DNA from: an uncultured Pelagibacteraceae bacterium
Lineage (GTDB): Bacteria > Pseudomonadota > Alphaproteobacteria > Pelagibacterales > AG-422-B15
Length of the DNA stretch: 64,000 nucleotides
Assembly (NCBI GenBank): GCA_902544525.1
Contig: CACCCN010000002.1
Location: 162,502 to 226,501 of the forward strand
Direction: 5' to 3'
Program-made: the position numbers and the translations under genes
The notes under the pieces: model-generated
Told to the model about the DNA's origin: nothing
The model's input: only the letters and a program-made list of their open reading frames with translations
The model's database searches: none
Shown: in pieces, positions 31,947 to 40,763 of the stretch
Numbering within the stretch: the first letter of the stretch is position 1
How the letters are laid out: each line of letters starts with the position of its first letter

Positions 31947-33156
31947 TTAAGTATATTTTTTCACTAAAGGTTTTTCGTATATAGGAAAGTGCATTGCCGC
32001 TGAAGCGAAACCAAGACCAACACAAATCCACCACATAACGTCGTAAGACCCGTATAAATCGTAGAATCTTCCGCCAAACCATGACCCAGTAAATGAGCCA
32101 ATTTGATGAGATAAAAATGTAAATCCATATAGCATTGACATATATCTTGAACCAAAAATAACTGAAATTATACCGCTTGTAAGAGGTACGGTAGAGAGCC
32201 ATAAGACACCAAGTAGAGCAGCAAAAATTAAAATAGTAATTTCCGTTTTTGGTATAAAAATGAAAACTAAGAATAAAAACGATCGAAGACTATAGAGTAT
32301 TACTAGTAAGTTTTTTTTCGACTTGCTATCACCTAAATACCCAAACATAATAGTACCAACTACATTAAATAATCCAATTAAAGCTAACGACCATGAACCA
32401 ATCCAAACTGGTAGCGAGATATCTTCTAAATAAGCTGGCAAGTGAGTAGCCACAAATGAAACATGAAATCCACAAACAAAAAAACCTACCGTTAATAAGA
32501 TGTAGCTTCTATTGCCAAATGCCTCAACTAACACTGACTTTAAAAGTCGATCTTGATTACCTTCTCCACCTGAATTTTTAGAGGGTAGAGAAAGAGCTAG
32601 AGAAAATAAAAGCATAATAAGTGCTATAAAGCATAAGTAGACGATTGATCTTTGCCAATCAGTCGCTTCTATCATTGCTCCAGTTAAAGGCACAATTAGA
32701 AATTGTCCCAACGAGCCTGCAGCCATTACTATACCAAGAGATAAAGTTCTATGTTTTTCTGAAACTGCTTTCCCTACTGCACCAAGCACAACTGCCGTTC
32801 CACATCCAGCACACCCAAGGCCAAATATGGCTTGCGAAAAAATTAACATGACTGAGCTATTCACAAGCGAAAATAAGTATAGCCCTATTAGAAACAAGAT
32901 CACGCTATAGAGGGCGGCTTTGCCAGAGCCGTATTTATCAGCAATTGCACCAAAAATTGGTGAGCCAAATCCAATCATCAAAAAATTGGATTGCAATTGC
33001 TAATCCAAATATCTCCCGCCCACTTCCTAGTTGATTAGAAATCGGTATTAAATAAAGTCCCGATGAATGCCGAATACCAAAAGAAACTAACAAAAGTACG
33101 CAGCCCGCAACAATAACAATTAGAGATGTTGATTTTTGTGGAATAAAAAGTTTCAT
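31947..33156 (-). pseudogene. MFS transporter interrupted by a one-base frameshift
   Basis: Two overlapping ORFs (33156-32938 and 32996-31947) together make one ~400-aa, 12-helix MFS protein. The first supplies TM1 and ends sensibly at 'GREIFGLAIAIQ'; the second continues at 'FLMIGFGSPIFGAIADKYGSG', containing the loop 2-3 MFS motif. The frame switches at a run of six A (32980-32985; T on the coding strand), where five would restore 'AIQFLMIGFG'. This may be a sequencing or assembly indel, a real mutation, or slippage-based variation. Fairly MCT-like (monocarboxylate) in style; substrate unknown. Confidence 0.8.
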
Positions 33157-33175
33157 AAATAAAAAATTATATTAA

Positions 33176-34345
33176 ATGTATTTAATAGAAAATGATACAA
33201 ACCAATTATATAAAATGAAATTTTTACCTAACAAAAAATTTGCAAGAGAACATTTAGACTCCTTTATTGAAGAGCAAATTTTAGATTATACTCGACTAAG
33301 AAATTATGATTATGGTGTAAAGAATAGGAACAATGTATCTTTATTATCACCTTTTATATCTCACAGAATATTATTTGAATTTGATATTGTAAAAAAAGTT
33401 TTGAGCAAATATCCCTACTCAAAAGTTGACAAATTTATTCAAGAAGTTTTTTGGAGAGTATATTGGAAAGGTTGGCTTGAATTAAGACCTTCGGTATGGA
33501 GTGATTTTATAAAAAGCTTAGACAATTTTGAACAAAATCAAAATTATTTAAACGCTATTAATGGCAACACAAATATTGAGTGCTTTAACGAATGGGTCAA
33601 AGAAATAAAACAACATAACTACTTGCATAATCATACAAGAATGTGGTTTGCGAGTATTTGGATTTTTACTCTAAAGCTACCTTGGCAACAAGGAGCTGCA
33701 TTTTTTTTAGAACATTTATTTGATGGCGATGCTGCATCAAACACGCTCAGTTGGCGTTGGGTTGCAGGACTTCAAACAAAGGGAAAACACTATTTGGCAA
33801 AGTCTTGGAATATTGAAAAATTTACCCAAAATAAATTTTCAAATATCAACTTAAATGAGTCTGCTGAACCGCTAGAGGAAAGTATGTTTTATGAAATATC
33901 ACCTATAAATTATTCAAATAAAAATATTAATAATGAAGATCTAATTATGTTTGATACTGATCTATATTTAGATAATTACACGTCTAAGTACAAAAAAATT
34001 TTTTTGGTCTTACCTGATAATAATAATCGGCAGATTAATTTGAGTGAAAACGTTCTTAATTTTAAAAAAAATTTACTCGCAGATATTTCAAATACAGCAA
34101 ATAATATTAAAATAATTAAACACGATGAGCTTACAGAAATATTTACTACAAAAAAAGACTTTGACATAATTTACCCATTTATTGGCGAAAATTATGACTA
34201 TTTAAAACTTTTAGAAGCTGCATATGATCTCAATTTAAACATAATTTTTAAAGACGAAGATATATACTGCTGGCAATTTTCAAACAAAGGTTATTTTAAT
34301 TTTAAAAGTAATATTCCTAAAATTTTAGGTAAATTTATTATTTAG
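33176..34345 (+). CDS. Photolyase/cryptochrome FAD-domain protein with C-terminal extension
   Basis: 389 aa. Residues ~15-240 match the helical FAD-binding domain of photolyases: 'TRMWFASIWIF', 'LPWQQGAAFFLEHLFDGDAASNTLSWRWVAG' pattern with conserved Asp and Trp. The usual N-terminal antenna Rossmann domain is absent. Instead residues ~260-389 look alpha/beta ('KKIFLVLPDNNN', 'FDIIYPFIGENYDYL'), as if the antenna-like part sits after the FAD domain. Could be a light sensor or a repair enzyme. The start may be Met14 (33215), where family similarity begins. Divergent from the MFS gene. Confidence 0.75.
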   Translation: MYLIENDTNQLYKMKFLPNKKFAREHLDSFIEEQILDYTRLRNYDYGVKNRNNVSLLSPFISHRILFEFDIVKKVLSKYPYSKVDKFIQEVFWRVYWKGWLELRPSVWSDFIKSLDNFEQNQNYLNAINGNTNIECFNEWVKEIKQHNYLHNHTRMWFASIWIFTLKLPWQQGAAFFLEHLFDGDAASNTLSWRWVAGLQTKGKHYLAKSWNIEKFTQNKFSNINLNESAEPLEESMFYEISPINYSNKNINNEDLIMFDTDLYLDNYTSKYKKIFLVLPDNNNRQINLSENVLNFKKNLLADISNTANNIKIIKHDELTEIFTTKKDFDIIYPFIGENYDYLKLLEAAYDLNLNIIFKDEDIYCWQFSNKGYFNFKSNIPKILGKFII

Positions 34346-34380
34346 AAATTTAAATATTTATATTAACCTAATTAATAAAT

Positions 34381-34545
34381 ATGGCATTTACATTTGCATA
34401 CCTTGTTATACTTCTGTTGTTAATTGGACTAGTAATTAGAAAGCAGATAAATAAAATTAAAAGTGAAAAAACATTTGATGAAAGAGCTATGCTTTTAGCA
34501 TGGCTATTCCTTGGAGTTATTGGATTAGCAACTGGCGGTTTATAA
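34381..34545 (+). CDS. Small membrane protein (54 aa), unknown
   Basis: ORF shorter than the track limit: MAFTFAYLVILLLLIGLVIR, then a charged loop 'KQINKIKSEKTFDERAM' and a second hydrophobic segment 'LLAWLFLGVIGLATGG'. This gives a helical hairpin with two membrane spans. It lies 35 bp after the photolyase-like gene and 16 bp before ggt on the same strand, so it is probably in one transcript. Function unknown. Confidence 0.6.
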   Translation: MAFTFAYLVILLLLIGLVIRKQINKIKSEKTFDERAMLLAWLFLGVIGLATGGL

Positions 34546-34561
34546 TTTTAAATATTAATAA

Positions 34562-36355
34562 ATGAGAGCTAAACAATATTTTATTATTTTTATCATTTGC
34601 CTGCTTAATATATCGGTTAAATCTTCAGAAATATCCGATGAAGTATCTCCTGAAATTTTTGATTCAATCTCAGTTGAAGCTAGTGCACTGGGTGTAGAAA
34701 CTTCACTTCAAAAAAAAATAAGTGGTTATCCTGTAATAGCAGATGAATGGATGATCGTAACAGCAAATGCTTATGCTTCTATTGCTGGAGCAGAAATATT
34801 AAAAGATGGTGGAACTGCTGCTGATGCAATGGTAGCCGCACAAACAGTGTTAGGACTTGTAGAGCCTGAGTCATCTGGTTTGGGTGGTGGAGGATTTTTG
34901 GTTTGGTATGACAGTAATACAAAACAAGTCACAACATTAGATGGCAGAGAAACAGCTCCATCAAGTTCACAAGTGTCTCAGTTTCAAAATAAAGACGGTG
35001 AATCTATGAAATTTTTTGAGGCTGTAATAGGTGGATTATCAGTAGGAACTCCTGGTATACCGGCTTTAATGTTTGAAGCGCATAAAAAATGGGGCAATAA
35101 GCAATGGGGGCAGCTTTTTGCCTATGGTATTGGTTTAAGTGAGAATGGATTTATGGTTTCTAATAAGTTAGCGTCTTCGATACAACGAGATCTCGAAAGA
35201 TTAAAAACTTTTCAAGCAACTCGTGATTATTTCATGCCTGGCAATTTGCCACTAAACAATGGTGATATGATTAAGAATCAAGATTATGGAGATACCTTAA
35301 AAAAAATTGCATCCTCTGGAATTGATGAATTTTATTTAGGTAATATTGCCGACGACATAATTGACACTGTAAAACATGCAAAAAATAATCCAGGTTATTT
35401 ACAAAAAGAAGATTTAAAAAACTATAAAGTTATTGAGAGAAAGCCAATTTGCATTAATTATAAAATCTATGATATTTGTGGTATGGGCCCGCCCTCATCT
35501 GGTGGAATAGCAGTTGCGCAAATATTTAAAATTTTAGAAAATTTTGATTTAGAAACACTCAATAATCTTGATCCAATTACTTGGCAAATTATTGGTGATA
35601 CAATGCAATTAGTTTTTGCCGATAGAGGTCTTTATCTGGCAGATAGTGATTTTGTAAATGTTCCCATAGAAGCATTGATAAATGCAGGCTATCTAAGAAA
35701 AAGAGCAGGTGAAATTAATCCAGGAACTAAAACTGAAAATATTTTGCCTGGAAAACCAGTTGATAATTTAGCAATAAATTTAGCCAGCGATACCTCAATT
35801 GAAATGCCTTCAACTACACACATTTCAATAGTTGACCAGTATGGAAATGCACTATCAATGACCTCTTCAGTAGAAAATGCGTTTGGCTCTAGATTGATGA
35901 CACAGCATGGTTTTTTACTCAATAATCAATTAACAGATTTTTCATTTCAGTATGAAAAGAATGGTAAATTAATTGCAAACAGACTTGAACCAGGCAAACG
36001 GCCTCGTTCTTCAATGTCACCTACAATCGTCCTTAAAGATAATGTACCAGTACTTGTAATAGGCTCACCTGGTGGCAGTAATATAATTGGTTTTGTGATT
36101 AATGCTATTATTGGATTTATTGAATGGGATATGAATGTACAAGAAATTGTTTCAATGCCACATGCAATAAATAAATGGGGTAAATATGAAATAGAGGATT
36201 CAAGTTATGCCTCCAACTTAAATCAAGCTCTATCAGATATGGGCTATGAAACCAAAATAAGAAAGTATTACTCTGGATTGAACGCAATTAGCATAGGTGA
36301 GAAGTTAAAAGGTGGCTCAGATCCACGAAGAGAGGGAATTGCACTTGGTGAATAA
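34562..36355 (+). CDS. ggt: Gamma-glutamyltranspeptidase
   Basis: 597 aa, secreted (signal peptide 'YFIIFIICLLNISVKSSE', about 6-24). The autocatalytic Thr that starts the small subunit is in 'PSTTHISIVDQYGNALSMTSS' (about residue 419), and 'GSPGGSNIIGFVINAI' forms the oxyanion/substrate loop. It hydrolyses or transfers the gamma-glutamyl group of glutathione and related peptides in the periplasm, giving access to external glutathione as a sulfur and nitrogen source. Followed 17 bp later by a GcvT/DmdA-like gene. Confidence 0.94.
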   Translation: MRAKQYFIIFIICLLNISVKSSEISDEVSPEIFDSISVEASALGVETSLQKKISGYPVIADEWMIVTANAYASIAGAEILKDGGTAADAMVAAQTVLGLVEPESSGLGGGGFLVWYDSNTKQVTTLDGRETAPSSSQVSQFQNKDGESMKFFEAVIGGLSVGTPGIPALMFEAHKKWGNKQWGQLFAYGIGLSENGFMVSNKLASSIQRDLERLKTFQATRDYFMPGNLPLNNGDMIKNQDYGDTLKKIASSGIDEFYLGNIADDIIDTVKHAKNNPGYLQKEDLKNYKVIERKPICINYKIYDICGMGPPSSGGIAVAQIFKILENFDLETLNNLDPITWQIIGDTMQLVFADRGLYLADSDFVNVPIEALINAGYLRKRAGEINPGTKTENILPGKPVDNLAINLASDTSIEMPSTTHISIVDQYGNALSMTSSVENAFGSRLMTQHGFLLNNQLTDFSFQYEKNGKLIANRLEPGKRPRSSMSPTIVLKDNVPVLVIGSPGGSNIIGFVINAIIGFIEWDMNVQEIVSMPHAINKWGKYEIEDSSYASNLNQALSDMGYETKIRKYYSGLNAISIGEKLKGGSDPRREGIALGE

Positions 36356-36372
36356 TAAAGTATAAATTTAAT

Positions 36373-37557
36373 ATGACTGATCCAATCGATAAAAATTTTA
36401 AACAAGCATATCTTAGAGAAAATAAAGATGTAATTGCTAGGCATATAGAAGACAGTCCATTCATTAGTTTTTTAAATAGCGACAAAGTTATCAGGGGTAT
36501 TTATGCTGAGCGATATTTTCCCATTTCAGTTGATGAGAATATTATAGAAAAATACTGGCTGTTAAGACAAAAGGCAGCATTATTTGATGTCCCAGAAAAA
36601 CCAATTGAAATTACTGGCAAGGACTCTGAGAAATTTCTTGATTATATATTTTGTAGAGATTTAAGTGGGATAAAAATTGGCAGAGGGTTCTACTGCCTTG
36701 CATGTACTCCAAAAGGTGGCATCTTTATGGACGGTATATTATTCAAGCTTGAAACCGATAGATATTGGTATGTTCAAGCAGATGGTCAGTTTGAAACCTG
36801 GCTTTTAGCAAATAGTAATGGATTTAATGTTAACATATCGAATCCACATGTTTGGGTTTTACAAATACAAGGGCCTGCGTCTACTTCGGTGCTTAAAGAT
36901 GCATCTAATAATTCATTAGACGAGAGCTTTGGTTATTATAAATCTGATTTTTTTGACTTAGGTGGTCAAAAAATTTATGTTTCGAGAACTGGCTATACTA
37001 ATGAACTTGGTTATGAACTCTATTGTCCTTCTGATATTAATCATAAAGCCCTATGGGATCACTTAATGAAGTGTGGTGCTCCATATGGAATGGAATTTTC
37101 TTCAACTCGTGCCATGACTATGAGAAGAATCGAAGGTGGCATCAGAGAAAATCTTGTAGATATGGATACATCAGTTAATCCGTATGATGTTGGGCTGGGT
37201 CAATTTGTTAATCTTGATAAAGAAAATTTTATTGGCAAATCGTCACTAATAAACGCAAATAAAGAAAATAAACTCTTTGGGGTCATATGTAAAAAATCTG
37301 TACCTGAAGTTCATGCTAAAATAACAAAATCAGGAAAAGAAATAGGAAAAATAACATCTGGAGTTTTTTCACCTACTTTAAAATGTGGCATTGGGTTTTT
37401 GAGACTTAATTCTCCACTTAAAATTATTGGCGAAGAAGTTCAGATGATTTTGAGTGACGATTCAATAGAAAACTGTGAAGTGGTTGATTTACCATTTTTT
37501 GATCAGGAAAAAAAGATTGCTAGAGGTTTAGATACCACAATTCCAGACGTCAGTTAA
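36373..37557 (+). CDS. GcvT/DmdA-like tetrahydrofolate-dependent methyltransferase
   Basis: 394 aa. Blocks 'ITGKDSEKFLDYIFCRDLS', 'VLQIQGPAS', 'SRTGYTNELGYELYC' and 'CEVVDLPFF' follow the aminomethyltransferase/DMSP-demethylase fold, and the sequence resembles SAR11 DmdA in several of them. An N-terminal ~60-residue extension ('SPFISFLNSDKVIRGIYAER') differs. It probably transfers a one-carbon group from a methylated or aminomethylated substrate to THF; DMSP, glycine-betaine derivatives or dimethylglycine are possible. True DmdA identity is unproven. Co-oriented with ggt. Confidence 0.75.
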   Translation: MTDPIDKNFKQAYLRENKDVIARHIEDSPFISFLNSDKVIRGIYAERYFPISVDENIIEKYWLLRQKAALFDVPEKPIEITGKDSEKFLDYIFCRDLSGIKIGRGFYCLACTPKGGIFMDGILFKLETDRYWYVQADGQFETWLLANSNGFNVNISNPHVWVLQIQGPASTSVLKDASNNSLDESFGYYKSDFFDLGGQKIYVSRTGYTNELGYELYCPSDINHKALWDHLMKCGAPYGMEFSSTRAMTMRRIEGGIRENLVDMDTSVNPYDVGLGQFVNLDKENFIGKSSLINANKENKLFGVICKKSVPEVHAKITKSGKEIGKITSGVFSPTLKCGIGFLRLNSPLKIIGEEVQMILSDDSIENCEVVDLPFFDQEKKIARGLDTTIPDVS

Positions 37558-37684
37558 ACAAATATATCTCATTAAGCTGGTTCTTTAAACCATTGTGGAA
37601 AAGGGTCAGTCATTTTTTGATAACTTATTGTATAGTTAAAGTTCATACTGGCTAAATTTCAATAAATCATTATAAAATATATGT

Positions 37685-39976
37685 ATGAATATTGAGTATA
37701 AAGTTGAAAGATTTACAAAAGCCATCATATCAAACAAAATAAAAACACTTTTTGTAGCTTTAATTTTTATACTACTTGCTACGTCCGGTTTGCGTTTTTT
37801 AGAAACACCATCTGGATATAGATCTTTTGTTGAAAATGATCAGCCTAATTATCAAGATATTTTAAATATTGAGGAAAAATATGGAAATATTGATGTTCTT
37901 ACTTTCGTTATTAAGCCTAATGAGGGGGACATCTTTCAAAAAGATGCTTTGGATGTTATTAATCAATTAACTGAATTGTCCTGGAAATCTCCTTACTCAT
38001 CAAGAGTTAGCTCCTTGACAAATTATCAATATACTACGGTTGAAGGCGATGACATAAATATTAATGATTTTATTAATGATATTGATGCTTTAAACGATAA
38101 TGATTTACAAATTCTTAAAAAATTAGCATTACAAGAAAAAAATATAGTCAACTTCATATTATCTAAGAGTGCAAAGGTTAGTTTTGTAAATATTACGCTT
38201 GATATGCCAAATGATGTTGATTTTGTCGAACCTATTGCTTTTGCAGAAGAACAAAAAAAAATATTTAATGAAAAATATCCAAATATTTTTGTAACAGTTG
38301 CAGGCTCAGCGAGATTTTCACAAAATTTTCAAGAAACAGCACAAAGTGATGCTACTAATATGTATCCAGCATTTCTTGTTTTAATAATAGTACTATCTTA
38401 TTTACTTTTAAGATCTGTATTAGCATCATTACTATCATTAATAATTATATTTCTATCTATTTTGCCTTCAATGGGTTCTGCAGGATGGCTTGAATATCAG
38501 GTTTTACCTCCATTAATTATCGCTCCAATTGTAATTCTAACTATCGCATTAGCACATGCTATACACATTCTATCAATTGCACTTTCAAATATGAATGAAG
38601 GTATGCAAAAAGATGTGGCAATTATTGAAAGTATGAAAATAAATTTTATGCCAGTATTTTTGACAAGTTTTACCACTGGAGTTGGTGTCGCTGGAGTTAA
38701 TTTTGGTAATATTCCTGCTTTCAGTGAAATGGCTAATGCTGTTGTATTTGGTTCACTCTATAGTTTCTTGTTATCAATTACTGTTCTTCCAGCCCTATTC
38801 ATGATCATGCCAATAAAATCTAGCAAAAAAAATAATTTAATTTTGCCAGTTCTTCATGCACTTGGAAATTTAATTTTTAAATTTAAATATTATGTAATCG
38901 CAATTGTATCGCTAATAACTATATTTTTAGTGTCATTAATTCCTAGTTTGTATTTTGATGATGATTTTGATGCATACTTTGATCGTGTTGATGATTGGGT
39001 AGAAGTTAAAAATATTGTAAATGACGAATTTGGCAGCTCGTTCTTTATTTTTGCAAATATGGATTCTGGTGAAATAGATGGAATTACTGATCCTAACTAT
39101 CTTAATAAACTTGACGAATTTGCTAATTGGCTCGAAAGTCAAGATGAAGTTGTTACCGTATCAACAGTTGCAGATGTTATTAAAACACTTAATAAAAATA
39201 TGAATGCTGGATCTGAAGATTTTTATACAATACCAGATAGTAAGGCCTTAAACGCGCAATATTTTTTAATGTATGAGTTTTCGGTTCCTTACGGAATGGA
39301 TCTTAAAAATCAAATGACCGCCAATAAATCTCAGTCAAGATTACTCATCAGAATTAATAATGCCACATCAATTCAATCTAGGGCATTTCATCAAAGAACT
39401 AAGGAATGGATAGCTGATAATCTTGGATCATATGAATCAGATGGAATTGTCGGAATACCCGTCATGTTTCCCTATGTTTACCAAGAAAATACCCAAGGCC
39501 TCGTAAGGGGACTAATATTTTCTTTTGGCATAATAATTGTCGTAATTGGAGTGACGCTTAGAAGTGTTAGATTTGGTTTAATAAGTGTTGTGCCAAATGT
39601 TGTTCCGTTTCTTCTTGCCTATGGAGTGCTATCAATTTTCACAAAAGTTGTTACTTTCAGCCACACAGTAGCAATCTTAATCGCAATTGGTCTTGTCGTG
39701 GACGCAACTATTCATTTCTTAACAAAATTTAAAAAAGCAAACTCAATGAATTTATCTCCATACGATGCAATTCAATACTGCTATAAGTATGTCGGGTACC
39801 CGATTATAGTTGCTTCAGTTTGTTTATTTTCAGGTTTCTTATTTTTAATACAGTCAAGCTTCCAAACAAATTATGTTTTAGGTGGCATGTGTGCATTAAT
39901 TATTTTACTTGCATTAGTAATAGATTTATTATTACTTCCATCTCTTTTATTAATCTTTGGAAATAAATCACGATGA
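37685..39976 (+). CDS. RND/MMPL-family transporter
   Basis: 763 aa with twelve membrane segments in two repeats: TM1 near 20-40, TMs 2-6 near 225-375, TM7 near 400-425, TMs 8-12 near 610-755. Large periplasmic loops lie between TM1-2 and TM7-8. 'SIGxxVDATIHFLTKF'-like sequence ('AIGLVVDATIHFLTKFKK') is typical of MMPL/HpnN-type lipid transporters. The stop overlaps the start of the LolA-like gene by 4 bp, and the beta-barrel gene follows, so the three probably move a hydrophobic compound across the envelope. Confidence 0.85.
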   Translation: MNIEYKVERFTKAIISNKIKTLFVALIFILLATSGLRFLETPSGYRSFVENDQPNYQDILNIEEKYGNIDVLTFVIKPNEGDIFQKDALDVINQLTELSWKSPYSSRVSSLTNYQYTTVEGDDININDFINDIDALNDNDLQILKKLALQEKNIVNFILSKSAKVSFVNITLDMPNDVDFVEPIAFAEEQKKIFNEKYPNIFVTVAGSARFSQNFQETAQSDATNMYPAFLVLIIVLSYLLLRSVLASLLSLIIIFLSILPSMGSAGWLEYQVLPPLIIAPIVILTIALAHAIHILSIALSNMNEGMQKDVAIIESMKINFMPVFLTSFTTGVGVAGVNFGNIPAFSEMANAVVFGSLYSFLLSITVLPALFMIMPIKSSKKNNLILPVLHALGNLIFKFKYYVIAIVSLITIFLVSLIPSLYFDDDFDAYFDRVDDWVEVKNIVNDEFGSSFFIFANMDSGEIDGITDPNYLNKLDEFANWLESQDEVVTVSTVADVIKTLNKNMNAGSEDFYTIPDSKALNAQYFLMYEFSVPYGMDLKNQMTANKSQSRLLIRINNATSIQSRAFHQRTKEWIADNLGSYESDGIVGIPVMFPYVYQENTQGLVRGLIFSFGIIIVVIGVTLRSVRFGLISVVPNVVPFLLAYGVLSIFTKVVTFSHTVAILIAIGLVVDATIHFLTKFKKANSMNLSPYDAIQYCYKYVGYPIIVASVCLFSGFLFLIQSSFQTNYVLGGMCALIILLALVIDLLLLPSLLLIFGNKSR

Positions 39977-40761
39977 AATCTTATATTTTTTCATTTCTAA
40001 TCATAGTTATATGTAATGTACATACCTTTGCAATGTCAGATGAAGAAAAAGGACTCAAGATAGCTAAAGATGCCTATGATAGTACCCGAGGATATGTCGA
40101 TAGTACTTCTGAGCAAATAATGATTCTTATCGATCCAAAGGGTAATGAGGTAATTCGAGAAATCTCAGGTAAGAATTTTGAAAATATGGATCCGAATGAT
40201 GGTGATAAATCATTAATTTTTTTTAACAAACCTAAAGATGTTGAGGGTACAGTTATGCTGTCCCATACTCACGTCAATGATGATGATGATCAATGGCTTT
40301 ACTTGCCGGCGCTAGGAAGAGTCAAAAGAATTTCATCTAGTAACAAATCAGGGGCGTTTATGGGAAGTGAGATATCTTTTGAAGACTTCTCAGGCTTGGA
40401 TTACAGGAAATATGATTGGAAATATCTTGGTGAAGAAAATTATGAAAACGAAATTTGTTATAAATTAGAGTCTTATCCAAAATATAAAAATTCTGGCTAC
40501 ACAAAAAGAATTGGATTAACTGACCAATTGCTAAGAGCGCGAAAAATTGAATACTATGATAGAAAAGGAGATCTTTTAAAAACCATATATTTTGAGGATC
40601 ATAAACTTTATAATGAATCAATTTGGTTTGCCGACACTTTTAAAGTTGTAAATCATCAAAATGACAACATCACAATATATAAATGGGAAAATCGATTGCT
40701 AAATACAGGTCTTAATGAAAAAGATTTTGAAAAGTCTAGTTTAAGCCGCTTAACTGACTAA
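39973..40761 (+). CDS. Outer membrane lipoprotein-sorting (LolA-like, PF17131 type) protein
   Basis: 262 aa with signal peptide 'YIFSFLIIVICNVHTFA'. Core blocks 'DDDDQWLYLPALGRVKRI' and 'FMGSEISFEDFSGLDYRKYDWKYLG' are characteristic of the LolA-like family that accompanies MMPL transporters. It should be a periplasmic beta-clam carrying lipid or lipoprotein from the RND protein to the outer membrane. ATGA overlap with the RND gene; 2 bp before the next gene. Confidence 0.85.
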   Translation: MKSYIFSFLIIVICNVHTFAMSDEEKGLKIAKDAYDSTRGYVDSTSEQIMILIDPKGNEVIREISGKNFENMDPNDGDKSLIFFNKPKDVEGTVMLSHTHVNDDDDQWLYLPALGRVKRISSSNKSGAFMGSEISFEDFSGLDYRKYDWKYLGEENYENEICYKLESYPKYKNSGYTKRIGLTDQLLRARKIEYYDRKGDLLKTIYFEDHKLYNESIWFADTFKVVNHQNDNITIYKWENRLLNTGLNEKDFEKSSLSRLTD

Positions 40762-40763
40762 TT

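Noticed and set aside
37572-37646. 24-codon minus-strand ORF ending FPQWFKEPA between the DmdA-like and RND genes
   Set aside because: It looks like a protein tail and may be a remnant, but it is too short to support as a gene.
37560-37684. Riboswitch upstream of the RND operon
   Set aside because: I can see no conserved riboswitch core; only A/T-rich sequence and the short remnant ORF.
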